Positions 45,187 to 55,010 are shown, numbered from the stretch's first letter. The stretch is DNA of 64,000 bases from Prorocentrum cordatum (GCA_963575745.1 CAUYUJ010001447.1:221458-285457); one strand, 5' to 3'. Made by a program: numbers and translations. Notes: generated from the sequence alone by a model not told the origin.

Positions 45187-45830
45187 CCTTCGCACCCGCT
45201 TCCGAAGAAGGCGGTGGGCACCACCGACGAGGGCGCCCCAGTCTGCAGCGCAGGCGCGACACGCACTCTGAGCGTGGAGAACAGGGAGAACAGGATTACA
45301 GCCGGCGCGGTTCGGCTCATGCTGGCACCAGCCGTGGCTTCCCAGATCATCCGGGACCACTGCGGCTTCCTGCGCTGGAGGTCTATGCTGGCTAATGTCA
45401 TCGACGCGGAAGAAGCCGCGGCCAACGACGTGCTCATAGCTCGGGATTCCTTCGCGTGCTCTATGGACTTCGAGGCGGCCTTCCCCTTCCGTGGAGCACG
45501 GCTTCCTTCTGGAGTTCTTAGCGGCCTGGCTGGGTGGAGTGGTTTTTGCAGTACCCCCTTAGTCTGTGCTCTGTGCGACAATAGCGCATGCCTGATCTCG
45601 TCCGGGGGCCCGCCCTTCGACGGCTTCGTGGTCGCGCGGGGCGTTCGCCAGGGCTGCCCGCTATCCCCTCTTCTACCTGCCGCGTCCTCGGACTGGTTGC
45701 TTGCACAGGTGGGTCGCCCTCGCCTTTCGCGAGGCACTTCGACGCTCGTGCGCGGGCGACGTGGCCATCCTGCTTCTCTGTGACCGCGCCGGCAACGATC
45801 TGGATCCCAATCAGGGGGGCGAACCCGAGA
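45187..45830 (+). pseudogene. Non-LTR (LINE-like) reverse transcriptase, frameshifted
   Basis: The first reading frame shows the order expected for a LINE RT. It has PLPKKAVG, then TRTLSVENRENRITAGAVRL, SMDFEAAF (45460-45483, with the catalytic Asp of motif A), and GVRQGCPLSP (45639-45668). A +1 frame change between about 45700 and 45745 then leads to RSCAGDVAILL (45749-45775 region). There the usual A/F-A-D-D box reads A-G-D, so one catalytic Asp is Gly. The thumb and downstream parts are not recognised. The family copies its own RNA into DNA at the target; this copy cannot be active. Confidence 0.75.
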
Positions 45831-46185
45831 ATCCACTGCTGTCATGCCCACTTTGCGCAGTTTTTCTGCCAGCCATGCTCTGACTATACGATGTACGCTG
45901 CCAGCTACACTGCTGCTGCGTTTTGCCGCCATTTTCAGAATGCCAGGTCATGTTGCATGCTTTTTTTGTTTGCCGTGGATGGTATGTTCCAGGATTTCGC
46001 CGGCATCTCCGGCCCGGGCCTTGACACGAGGAACGCGGCGGTGGCCCCTTCCGTTTGTCCTGGAGCGGATGGGCCTCCGAGCTGCCGTCGCGGAGCGCGC
46101 GCGCCCCTCGGTGGGTGCAGGCCGGCATCGCCCGCCACGCCCGTCGCCGCGGCTGCGGGGCGGGGCCGGGCCGCGGCGACTCTCC
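45831..46185. other. Stretch without a supported gene
   Basis: It follows the reverse transcriptase remnant. Open frames are short and in changing phase, with no motif recognised. It may be the decayed 3' part of the same element. Confidence 0.35.
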
Positions 46186-46618
46186 TGGTGGAGCACCCCT
46201 CCTCCTCCTCCTCCTCCTCCTCCTCCTCCTCCTCCTCCTCCTCCTCCGCCTCCTCCTCCTCCCCCTCCTCCTCCTCCTCCTCCTCCTCCTCCTCCTCCTC
46301 CTCCTCCTCCTCCTCCTCCTCCTCCTCCTCCTCCTCCTCCTCCAGTCGGGAGCCTCGAGACGGGGGTCAGTGCAGACGGGGGTCAGCCAGGGCGCCTCCT
46401 GCAGTCTCCTGCGAAGACCCCCCCTTCTGGCTGACCGGGGTTAGCGAGCCGCTCGTGGCCGCGAGGCGACCGCGCCTGTTGGCTGACCCGGGTTTGCGGA
46501 GCCCTGCGTTGCAGTTTTTTTTTTTTTTTGTTTTCCCCCTGCATTGCAGTTTTTGGTTTCCTGCTGACCCGGGTCTGGATAGACCCGGGTCAGAAGATCC
46601 CCGATGGTGGAGCACCCC
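46186..46618. mobile_element. 405-bp insertion-like block between 14-bp direct repeats
   Basis: TGGTGGAGCACCCC occurs at 46186-46199 and again at 46605-46618. Between them lie a CTC tract (46200-46342) ending in CCAG, repeated GGGGGTCAG and GACCCGGGTC words that can pair with each other, and a 15-base poly-T run (46506-46520). The direct repeats look like a target-site duplication of a retroposed or foldback insert. The internal sequence matches nothing recognised. Confidence 0.45.
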
Positions 46619-47129
46619 GCGTCACATTCCCGCGACCGCGTGGAGCGCAGGCGAGAGGCGGGCGCCGGGCTCCGACGGGCGGTGGAGGCAGGGCCGGGTG
46701 CACGTCCTGGGTGCGCTCAGGTTCCTCTCGGCCACGCGCAGAGGGGGGTGGGGGGAGGGGGGAGGGCTTCTTAGAAGCACCCCTGCTCCTTAGAAGGCGT
46801 GGGCCTTGTCCATAGATGTGAGGCCGGCGCCTTCCAAGAAGCAGCCGCCGCCTCCTTCTATTCTAAGAAGCCCATTCCCCCTCCCTCCACCCCCTTGTGC
46901 GCGCCGCCGATCCTCGCTCAACTGGAGCGGATCCCCGCGGAGATGCTCGGAGCCTGTTTCGCAGAAGGACTGGGCGATGGCGGCCGTGACCGGCCCTCTC
47001 CCCCCCCCCTCTCCCGGCTCACGTCGCGCCGTGTTGCCCACAGTTGCAAAGATGTCCTGCGGTTTCTCCCAGGATGTCCGAAGATCTCCCGCGGCCCCCC
47101 GCCGTGATGTAATCGGGGCGGGGGAATTG
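46619..47129. other. Stretch without a supported gene
   Basis: GC-rich sequence with a G-rich run (46740-46768). The words TTCTTAGAAGC and CTTAGAAGG near 46770-46795, and TTCTAAGAAGC near 46860, make a short inverted pair. No gene recognised. Confidence 0.35.
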
Positions 47130-47253
47130 CCCCCTCCTCCTCCTCCTCCTCCTGCTCCTGCTCCTCCTCCTCCTCCTCCTCCTCCTCCTCCTCCTGCTCC
47201 TCCTCCTCCTCCTCCTCCTCCTCCTCCTCCTCCTGCTCCTCCTCCTCCCCCAG
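47130..47253. repeat. CTC tract ending in CCCCCAG
   Basis: CTC units with regular GCTCCT interruptions run directly into CCCCCAG (to 47253). The following codons have coding-like composition. The tract probably doubles as the pyrimidine tract of a 3' splice site. Confidence 0.85.
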
Positions 47254-48360
47254 GCGCGCGGCCGCCGAGCCAGCGGCGGACGCCTGACGACCGCTGGCGT
47301 CCCAGCGGTGAGGAGTGAAAAGCTACACACTCCAATCGCCTCTGCTGCGGGTTGGCGGTGTCGCCACTGCCCACGTTTCGCCCGAAACATCAGGGGCCTC
47401 CAGAGGCTCCGACGCGAGATTTGCCCCGTGAGGGCGTTTCTGGCCCACCCCACGGCCGCCGCTTCCTCGCGGAAGCGGCAGCTGGACGACCAGGGAGGCA
47501 ATGACGAGTCGCCCAGGTTTGAGCGATCCTGCGGTGGGGCCCAGGAGGGCTCCTTGGCGCAGGAGACTGAGGGGTCAGTGGCCTCGGATGACGATTCGAA
47601 TAAACGGGCCGTCGACCGTCGTCGTCGTCTGGACGGCGTCGAGGAAGACGATAGGTTTCAAAGGGGGTACGGCCTCGGGTTGATATATCCACCCCCCTCC
47701 CCTCGTCCTCCACGTCTGATCCCTCTCGTCTCCTCGCCTCCCCCTGCACAGACAACGGGGTGCGCCGTCCGAGTCAGGGGGAGGAGCCCAGTGTTTTGGA
47801 GACTGCCCCCCATCCTCAGGGGTCGCCTTCTCCCTCTTCGCCCCGACCTCCCTCCGACTCTGCCTCCCCTCCGCCTTCTTCCTCCGCCGAGCCGAAGCCG
47901 CCCGATCCTGTCGGCCGCCGCCCGAGGGTCTGGTTTGCGGAGGTCCTCGAGAGGCCCGATAGGCCCCAGGATGTCGTGCACGCGGCGGCTCAGGCTGTCA
48001 CATCGCACGGCGTGAAGCGCGCCTGTCGTGGGGCTCCGCCGTCTCGAGCGGATGCGACTGTGCCGACTGCCCCCCTGCCGCGCTCGGGAGAGGTACCTCC
48101 CGAGAGCGCTAGGGGGCACGTCCTGTATGTCTCTGGGGATCTTGTGGGGTGCAGCCATTGTGGAGCCTTTCTGCCAGGACGGCGCGTACCCAGTTGTTTT
48201 GAGAGTGTGACCCCGAGGCGGCCCTCCTTAATAACCCCCAGAGAAAGTGGAGGAGGGACAATGTTATGAAGGGCATCCCCCCCAAAGGTGGGAAGACCCC
48301 TCGTCTTCCGATCACTCGCAGGCTCCAGGTCACGGACGATGCCGTCCAGTGGCTTGGCCT
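47254..48360 (+). pseudogene. Cys-motif protein fragment, frameshifted, probably retroelement-derived
   Basis: The first segment (47254 to about 47666) has WRCRHCPRFARNIRGLQRL and then an acidic, basic-tipped stretch. A likely intron follows, with acceptor TCCCCCTGCACAG ending at 47751. The second segment contains GHVLYVSGDLVGCSHCGAF (about 48115-48171), resembling the Cys-x2-Cys-Gly motif common in dinoflagellate LINE ORFs (from memory of the group). Near 48215 the frame changes, and QRKWRRDNVMKGIPPKGG continues in the next one to a stop near 48378. No donor gives both the correct phase and a GT, so gene or pseudogene cannot be settled; the frame change favours a pseudogene. Confidence 0.45.
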
Positions 48361-48654
48361 TATTTCCGTGTCTTGAGCTCGGCAGGCGGCCTTGCTCACT
48401 CCATATGCCTCAGGCGCGGGGCCTCCCGTGCTTTCTATTCCTGGGGGTCTGGCGCTGTTTTCTCGGCCTTGGGCTTTCCCCTCGCCCCGGGTCCGCTCGG
48501 CGTGGCCGTGAGGCTTCGGCTGGGCCGTGGGCGTCCTGGGGACCCGAAACTTTCTGTGCTCGATTGCGCGCCTCTCGCCTTTTTCCGCCGCCGCCGCCGC
48601 CGCCCCTCTCTGCACTCCGAGCTCGGCGCGTCGCTCCATGGGGTCGCGACTCCT
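48361..48654. other. Stretch without a clear gene
   Basis: An open forward frame crosses this stretch and the following CTC tract and continues to the MITE. No motif was recognised in it. Confidence 0.35.
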
Positions 48655-48765
48655 CCTCCTCCTTCTCCTCCTCCTCCTCCTCCTCCTCCTCCTCCTCGTC
48701 CTCCTCTCCTCCATCTCCTCCTCCTCCTCCTCCTCCTCCTCCTCCTCCTCCTCCTCCTCCCCTCC
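48655..48765. repeat. CTC trinucleotide tract
   Basis: CTC units with a short GTCCTCCTCTCCTCC interruption. Confidence 0.95.
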
Positions 48766-48894
48766 CCCGATCGCGCCTGTTATCGCGGCTTTCCTCCGGC
48801 ACAAGAAAAAAAGTAGGCTCAAACAGCGCGGGGGCTCTCCTCCGGCTTGTGCCTGGGCCGGCGGACGGGGTGGGCGCAGACGTGCTGCAGCCGC

Positions 48895-49070
48895 TCATTG
48901 ACTTAGGTCGGGCCTGTCCCTTTACAGGGGGCATATTTGAAAATACTTACAAAATAGTCTGTGACCATTTTTGGACGATTTTTGGGCATCTCTTGAGCAT
49001 TTTTGGATAATTTTTTAAATGTTCGTCCAAAATCCCCCTGTAGGGGGATGGGCCCGACCTAATCATTGAC
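48895..49070. mobile_element. 160-bp MITE with 8-bp target-site duplication
   Basis: The element spans 48903-49062. Its ends, TTAGGTCGGGCC and GGCCCGACCTAA, are perfect 12-bp inverted repeats. The similarity extends to about 28 bases, with ACAGGGGG matching CCCCCTGT. TCATTGAC flanks both sides (48895-48902 and 49063-49070), the 8-bp duplication expected of hAT-type insertions. The interior is AT-rich (runs of ATTTTTGG) in a GC-rich setting and contains a second inverted pair, TTTTTGGACGA with TTCGTCCAAAA. No coding capacity. Removing the element and one duplication joins two open segments (DVLQPLID and LDMGCGFG) in frame, so it probably inserted into a coding or once-coding sequence. Confidence 0.93.
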
Positions 49071-49479
49071 TTGGACATGGGCTGCGGGTTCGGTTCCACG
49101 GTCTCGTGTGCGACCGCTGCGGCCGTGCGGACTTGCCCCTGCGAGGGCCGCGTCGATGTAGGGTTTCGAGCGCGAGGGAGCCCAGAAGCCGCTAGACCGA
49201 TTGCGCAGTTTGTCATCGGATGGTTTCAGCCTTGATCTTATAGCGCGGGTTTGGATCCGCTCGCTTTGCAGGCTCGCTGAGGCAGCAGGCGCGATCCAGA
49301 GGGATTCTCACCTCCCTTCTGCACGCCGACCCGCTCAACGATGGCACGAGGAAGACCGTGCAGCCGCGGGCCGTGGCGATCTTGCGCCCGCGTACGTCCG
49401 CCGCGCCCCTCCGCGCCCGCGCGCGGTTGGACCTGTGGCCACCTGCTCTTCCTGCTCGCCGCCGCCCGGTCAGAGCTCG
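49071..49479 (+). other. Possible coding remnant right of the MITE
   Basis: Continuing the interrupted frame gives LDMGCGFGSTVSCATAAAV and onward to a stop at 49232-49234. The bases after it include GGATCCGCTCGCTTTGCAG, a possible 3' splice site. No family recognised. Confidence 0.3.
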
Positions 49480-49800
49480 GGGTCCCGCCGAGGTTCCGCC
49501 GCGTGGCCGCCCGTGGGCGCCTGCGTGGGCGCCCCGTGCGCTCGGGGGGCCCCGCCGAGGTTCCGCCGCGTGGCCGCCCGCGGGCGCCTGCGGGGAGGCC
49601 CCGTGCGCTGGGGGGGGGGGTCCGTCGAGGTGCCGCCGCGTGGCCGCCCGCGGGCGCCTGCGTGTGCGCCGCTGGGGGGGTCCGCCGAGGTGCCGCCGCG
49701 CTGCCGCCCGTGGGCGCCCTTCGTGTTGTTGTTGCCGCGCCTCCGCCCGTGGGCGCCGCGTCGGCGGCCCCGTGTGCGAGGAGCTGCCGCCGCGCAGCTT
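49480..49800. repeat. About 66-bp tandem repeat, four to five units
   Basis: Each unit contains CCGCCGAGGTTCCGCCGCG and GGCCGCCCGTGGGCGCCTGC. Starts lie near 49482, 49549, 49618, 49676 and a shortened one near 49740. Spacing varies from 58 to 69 bases. Confidence 0.85.
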
Positions 49801-50755
49801 GCCACCACGGCACGGCCTACACCAGATTTCGTAATAAAAGGGAGGGGGTCACAACCCTCCCAGACGAGAAGTTTTAGACCCCCCCAGACCATCCATGAAA
49901 GGGCGGCCCTTTGCCCAGACCCCCCCGAGCCCTCCAAGACAGCTCAAATTAGACCCCCCCGAATGTGACCCCCCCACTTTGTTATGGAATCCGGAGTACA
50001 CAACATCTCGTGCGCCACATGGGCACGCAGCGTGGCCAAGCTCGAGCGTTGCGCCGCGCAGTTTCTCCTTCCAGCCCGCATCCCCTCTCTCTGGATGTAC
50101 TGCTGACGCGTCATAGCCTACACCACGTAGCTTGCACCGCACGGATTGCATCACGTGGCTTGCATCGCCCAGCTTATGCCGCATCGCTTTTAGCGCCAAG
50201 CTGCAACGACTCACAATGTGGGGGTCCACGCTGGCTAACATTCGAAAGTGTGTCCAATCGCTTCGCGCGTTCCGCTGGTTTTTGTTGTATCATTGCTGGC
50301 ATCTAGATCTGTGGGAAAATGCACTGGGAGCTTGGAGCGTTGGTTCCGCCGACAACTCTTGCACCGCGGTGTGCGCCGGGAGCGAACTGGAACGCTTGGA
50401 GCCGCTTCCTGCCAGCGACGCTGGCAGCGCGAGGTGCACTGGACGCGAGCTGGCACGCTCACAAGGTCACGGCAGGGCCACGGGAGGGGCATGAGAGGGA
50501 CACGGGCCACGGCCGCCTGACATCATGGAGGTGCTTGAAGACATGTGCAACAAGAGTCCTTTAGGCCTAGCTAGGGCTGGTGGCGGACCAGCGGGTATAG
50601 TATTTCAGCCCACTAGGGCAGCGGGCTACTTCGAACCAGCGGGCATGTCAACGCGCCGGGACAGTAGGGCTGGTCGAGGTTAGTGGTGAATGCTGGGCTC
50701 CGTAGTGATTCTTTAGGCTTACGCCACACCGCCGACCCCTTGTTTTTTTTTGGAG
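49801..50755. other. Stretch without a supported gene
   Basis: It includes C-rich words GACCCCCCC near 49877-49970, the palindrome AAAGGGCGGCCCTTT (about 49898), and loosely repeated CGTAGCTTGCA/CGTGGCTTGCA words at 50125-50180. An upstream exon for the zinc-motif ORF that follows could lie here, but none is recognisable. Confidence 0.4.
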
Positions 50756-51064
50756 GCGGATGCAGAGAATCGCAAGCGGAAAGCAGAGGCGGACGCGAAG
50801 CCGCTGACGTGCGCGGCGTGCAAAGGCGCGTTCTCGGACACGAAACATTTGAAGCAGAAGCAAGTGGAACATCATCGAGCGGCGAAAGGAGCTAAAGTGG
50901 TGTGCAGAAGCTGCGAGGAACTCGGGTTCACAGCACGCAGTTGCCAGGCTTATCAGTGCAGCGGCGCGTGCAAGAGAGGACTACCAAAGTCGGCGTTCCC
51001 CGACCCTCACAATGTCCCGCGCGACGCAAAGAAGGGCACCCTAAAGTGCAAGACGTGCAAATGA
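50756..51064 (+). CDS. Stc1-like double zinc-motif protein, 3' exon (partial)
   Basis: About 102 residues ending in TGA at 51062-51064. There are two Cys modules: LTCAACKGAFSDTKHL with CRSC, then CSGACKRGLPKSAF with CKTC. The K-S-A-F and F-S-D signatures between the Cys pairs resemble the Stc1 domain, a zinc-binding module best known from a heterochromatin/RNAi linker in fission yeast. Similar short Cys modules are frequent in dinoflagellates (from memory). There is no in-frame ATG, and the frame opens just after GTTTTTTTTTGGAG, so this is taken as a terminal exon with acceptor near 50754. Its role is unknown; protein or nucleic acid binding is the usual inference. Confidence 0.6.
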   Translation, partial: ADAENRKRKAEADAKPLTCAACKGAFSDTKHLKQKQVEHHRAAKGAKVVCRSCEELGFTARSCQAYQCSGACKRGLPKSAFPDPHNVPRDAKKGTLKCKTCK

Positions 51065-51289
51065 TGCCCAATCGGTTGCGCGTACTGGGCAGAAAGGGAG
51101 GACGGGAAGAGGAGGATGGGGGGTGAGGCGGAAAATGGGGGGGAGAAGCATCGGTGAGGATGAGCTGAAGCGGGGCAGGAAGAGGAGGAGGGGAACGAGG
51201 AGGAAGTGTAGGAGGAGGAGGAGGAAGAGGAGGAGGAGGGGACACTGAGATGAGGCTCCGGGTTATGGGGCTGGGCGCGACTCGAAAAA
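51065..51289. other. Purine-rich stretch after the zinc-motif exon
   Basis: GGAGGAGGAGGAAG-type sequence (51095-51240), then a short unremarkable piece. No gene. Confidence 0.6.
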
Positions 51290-52030
51290 CCGGTGTGTTC
51301 GGAGATGTCCGTTGGGATCTTGCGGGGGGGCTTCTTGCGGGCCTCTTGGAGCAGTTTCGAAGGCTCTTGGGGGCCGTTTTGGGGCCTCTTTGTGGCTTCT
51401 TGGGCGCCTCTTGGAACGTCTTGGGGGCCTCTTGGGGGGTTCTTGGGGCCTCTTTGGGGCCTCTTGGGGCCTCCTGGGGGCCTCTTGGGGCGTAAGGCTG
51501 GGTTTTCCGGTGCGTGGTCTCTCTCTGGAGCCCCTCTTGGGCCCGTCTCCGGGAGGTTCTTGGGCCGTCTTGGGCGGCTCTTGGGCCGTCTGGGGGCTCT
51601 CTTGGGCCGCCTTGGGCGGCTCCTGGGCCGTCTGGGGGCTCTCTTGGGCCGTCTTGGGGGCGTCGTGGAGGCCTCTTGTGCCGTCTTGGAGCAGTCTTGG
51701 GAGCTTCTTGGGCTGTCTTGGAGCGGCGGAAAGCCGAAAAGGCGAAAGTGATGAAAACATAGAAAAAACAATTGAAAATCAACGATTTTGGCCTCCTGGG
51801 GCGCTCCTCGGGGGCCTCTTGGAGGTCTCTTTGGGCGTCTTGGAGGTCTCTTCGGGCGTCTTGGAGCCCTCGTGGGGCGTCTTGGAAGCCTCTTGGGGCC
51901 TCTTGGGCGCTTCTTAGGGCGTCTAGGCGGTCTCTTGGGGCGTCTGGGGGCCTCTTGGAACGTCTGGGAGGCCTCTTGGGGCCTTCTTGGCCCGTATTTG
52001 GGCCCTTTTGGGCCCGGAAGAGCGTCGTGA
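51290..52030. repeat. TCTTGG-family repeat, copy 5
   Basis: About 740 bases of GGCCTCTTGG, GCCGTCTTGG and GGCGTCTTGG words. At 51722-51785 the array is broken by an A-rich spacer beginning GCGGCGGAAAGCCGAAAAGG and including AACAATTGAAAATCAACG. The same kind of spacer occurs in the arrays at 4.5 kb and 59.6-61.9 kb. Confidence 0.9.
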
Positions 52031-52329
52031 GTCGCTCGTGGTGGGCCCTCCCCCCCCCTCCAAATCGACCGGACCAGGTTCCCGGGGGAGGGGTTTGGGG
52101 AGGGGGAAGCATCTCACACGCCGATGACCCAAGGGGTCGGCGGATTCCCAGTGCACAGGGGATTGCTTTTTCTTGGATTGGTGAGCAAGCATTGTGTGGG
52201 GACTAAGAGAGGTATCAGACATCGTTACCCCTCTGCGTTGAAGTGTCCGTGGTGCATCTGCGAAGTTCGTACGACACTGTTTATTATCTCAGGCCACCTT
52301 TGTTTGCCGCCGCTGATGTAGTTGGTATT
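52031..52329. other. Stretch without a supported gene
   Basis: Balanced composition from 52130 on, with an AT-richer part near 52230-52330 (CATCGTTACCCCTCTGCGTT). No motif recognised. Confidence 0.4.
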
Positions 52330-52344
52330 TTCCGGAGACGAAGA

Positions 52345-52436
52345 CAGAGAGAGAGAGAGAGGGAGAGAGAGAGAGAGATAAAATGAGAGACGGAGGGAGA
52401 GAAAGAGAGAGAGAGAGAGGGACATCTATAATCTTT

Positions 52437-52531
<95 letters not shown>

Positions 52532-52562
52532 CGCCAGCAAGGGAGAGAGAGAGAGAGAGAGA
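52345..52562. repeat. GA dinucleotide microsatellite with TA core
   Basis: GA runs interrupted by GGGAGA and GACAGA variants. A short TATATATATATA stretch lies near 52437-52448. Confidence 0.95.
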
Positions 52563-52579
52563 GATGTCCCGCGAGCCAG

Positions 52580-52705
52580 GATCCTCGCAGAAAAGCGCCC
52601 ATCATCCTCTCGGCCAAGGCCTACTTCGACTGCGGCAGGACCAAGGAGAAGGTGGAGAAGGATGCCGCCAAGCAGGCGCGGGGATCTTCCGCAGAGCACT
52701 TCTGA
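52580..52705 (+). CDS. Putative 3' terminal exon, unrecognised protein
   Basis: Frame DPRRKAPIILSAKAYFDCGR, then TKEKVEKDAAKQARGSSAEHF, and a TGA at 52703-52705. Nearly every codon ends in C or G (ATC ATC CTC TCG GCC AAG and so on), which is the hallmark of real coding sequence here. Taking GCGAGCCAG (to 52579) as acceptor gives an exon starting on a codon boundary. Upstream there is a GA microsatellite instead of a pyrimidine tract, which is unusual for a splice acceptor. No start codon or earlier exon is visible. Confidence 0.45.
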   Translation, partial: DPRRKAPIILSAKAYFDCGRTKEKVEKDAAKQARGSSAEHF

Positions 52706-53071
52706 AGCGACGGCTGTGGCCATCCTATTGCTGTTGCCCTGGTTGCTGCTGCCATCTGTGCTTCTCTTGCTGCCATCGCTCGCGCCCACAGTGTACACGC
52801 GATGGATGTGGCTGCTGCTGTCCTTGCCAAGATTTCGATGAAGTATCTGTTGCCCAGAGTGTATAGTGCAGCTCCACTTTGACATGCCTGTCATGGAGAC
52901 TAACTCGGCGGTCACGCCTTTGATCAAGCTCCACAAGCTACAAACTCCATTCTCGGGACGGCAAGCTTCCGGCTTGGTCAAGTGGATTTGGGATTGCATT
53001 TGGAGAATACGTGCTGGATAACGTTGGCATGCGTATTCAAGTCAATCTTGCAAGGATCGTGGTGCCCTCAG
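52706..53071. other. Stretch without a supported gene
   Basis: TGCTGCTGC-rich words near 52735-52830, then balanced sequence. Overlapping short frames exist, with none convincing. Confidence 0.4.
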
Positions 53072-53120
53072 TTCTTGACGCTTCGCGTATCCCCGCCAGT
53101 CCACCCAGCAACGATGCCCA
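53072..53120. mobile_element. Short element with inverted ends: left end only, copy 3
   Basis: TTCTTGACGCTTCGCG followed by TATCCCCGCCAGTCC and ACGATGCCCAG matches the left ends at 9440 and 21579. No matching right end (GGCTGGTGGGAT) was found downstream. As in copy 1, TCTTGG-family sequence follows (53262-53352). Confidence 0.55.
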
Positions 53121-53261
53121 GCCGAGTTGTATTGATCAGGCAAGTGTTGGAGCACGCTTTGGAATCAAGAAGGGGGGGCAGCCGTCAAACATGTCGGGAT
53201 TTGCCTGAGCAGTCCCTGGGGTCATCCCAAATGCCTTCGCGGATTTTTCGATACGGCAGCC

Positions 53262-53352
53262 TTTGGGCAGTTTCGCTGGGCATTATTGGGGCTTCTTTGG
53301 GGCGCCTTTTGGAGGCCTTGGGTGCCCTATTGGGGCCCTCTTGGGGCCATCT
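53262..53352. repeat. TCTTGG-family repeat, copy 6 (short)
   Basis: GGGGCTTCTTTGGGGCGCC, CTATTGGGGCCC and CTCTTGGGGCC words over about 90 bases. Confidence 0.65.
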
Positions 53353-54099
53353 TTGGCAGCTTTAAGCGACTCAACATCCAGAAGCGTCACGCGACGAAAG
53401 GACCTGAGGACATTCCACTCAGTGGCTACGGCACGGTGGCGGATCTGATGTCCAGGTCTTCGAGGTTTGCTGCCAGTGGCGACTCTAGTTCGTTGATCGC
53501 GCGCTGGGCCGAAGCCCGCAGGTACTGAGAGGAAACTTCAATCGCAGGCTTGCAAGTCCTGCGTGTAGGTTCTAGGCTCCCAGTCTGCTCGTGATCCTGC
53601 GTCCTGCTGCGCACCTGCCAGCTTGTGCCTGCCTGCAATGCCCAGTGTGGGCATTCATGCTTCCTGTGGCCCTCGGGTTGAGGTTGGCATCCTGCGTTTC
53701 ATATGTTGTTTCTGGCGCTCGGCTCATCCAGGGCAAGCAGACGCGTGGGCTCGAATCCTTCGGAGAGGCTGTGATCATGCCGTCCCCCGGGTTCGAGCGC
53801 GCGGCCGTTCGGCACCCCGCCGGTGCCTGCTTTGGTCCCGCGTGCCCTCGGCGTGTCTGCGCGAGGGTCTGCATCTGGATGACGCTGCCTGATGGATTTC
53901 ACGCACGCTTGCCTCACAGTGCACGGGTTGGTCTTCGCGTGCTGCAGCTGCGTGGCGCTCGCAATCTGTTATTCGGCCTGCCAGGATGGAGCTCCTGCTT
54001 GCTCGGTCGAGGCGGATGGCCGATCGAAGGGCCCTGGTCCCTAGTCGATGATTCCGTGGACGTCGCTCCTCGGGGTCGTTGCCATCCTCCCTCCTGTTG
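53353..54099. other. Stretch without a supported gene
   Basis: Several 70- to 210-codon frames overlap on both strands without a recognisable motif. One forward frame from about 53591 runs into the inverted repeat at 54.1 kb. Confidence 0.35.
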
Positions 54100-54469
54100 G
54101 AAGCTTGGAAATGGGCACCAACACCAACATCAGGGGTTGCCTCCACGGGAGGAAGCTGATCCTGGATTTTGGTGTTGGTGGTATTTTTTCGGCCACCTAG
54201 AAAGCCCGAATCTTGCCATCATCACCTAGATCGGAAAGAGCGTGTTCTACCGCTGCTGGCGGAAAACCGGGGGGGGTCACTACCGGTTCGAACCCCTCCC
54301 CCCCCCCCCCTCCGGAAAACCGGGGGGGGTCACTACCGGTTCGAACCCCTCCCCCCCCCCAGCTCATCATGAAAAGGGGGGGGGTCACTACCGGTTCGAA
54401 CCCCTCCCCCCCTCCCCCCCTCGAAAACCGAGTGGGGGTGCGGACAGAGGTGGGGACGGTGTTGGTGGG

Positions 54470-55010
54470 ACAGTGGTGAGGGGACAGCGGGACAGTGGTG
54501 GGGACAGTGGGACAGTGGGACAGTAGAGGGCCGGTAGTGGTGGGGACAGTGGTGGGGACAATGGTGGGAACAGGGGGGACAGTGGACAGTGGTGGGAACG
54601 GTGGTGGTGGGGACAGTGGTGTGGGGACAGTGGGAATGAGGTGGAAACATTGGGACAGTGGAGGGTACAATGGTGGTGGAGACACTGGTAAAGGCGGTGG
54701 CGAGGACGGCGGTGGGACAATGGGACAGAGGTACAGTGGGGACAGTGGCGGGGACAGTGGGGACAGTGGTGGAAACAGTGGGACAGCTCAGTGGGACAGC
54801 GGAGGAGTCAGTGGGACAGTGGGGACAATGGGGATAGGCAGTGGTTGGGTCCGTGGAGACAGTGGGGAGAGTGGAACCGTGGTGGGAACAGTTGTGGGAA
54901 CAGTGCCAGTGGTGGGGGCATTGGTGGGGACAATAGGGACGGTGGTGGAACCAGTGGGGACAGTGGTGGTGAGGACAGTGGTGCTGGGAACAACAGTGGG
55001 GGATGTGATG
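54470..55010. repeat. GGGACAGTGG minisatellite
   Basis: Irregular 9-12 base units of GGGACAGTGG and GGTGGGGACAGTGG, forming the loop of the inverted repeat. Confidence 0.9.

Noticed and set aside
48903-49062. Calling the MITE an intron (introner)
   Set aside because: The left end has AG|GT, but no AG lies at or just beyond the right end in a usable position. Splicing is not supported by sequence alone.
52383-52841. ORF with Arg-Glu repeat and hydrophobic end
   Set aside because: The Arg-Glu part is the GA microsatellite, and another frame over 52580-52705 has much better codon use.
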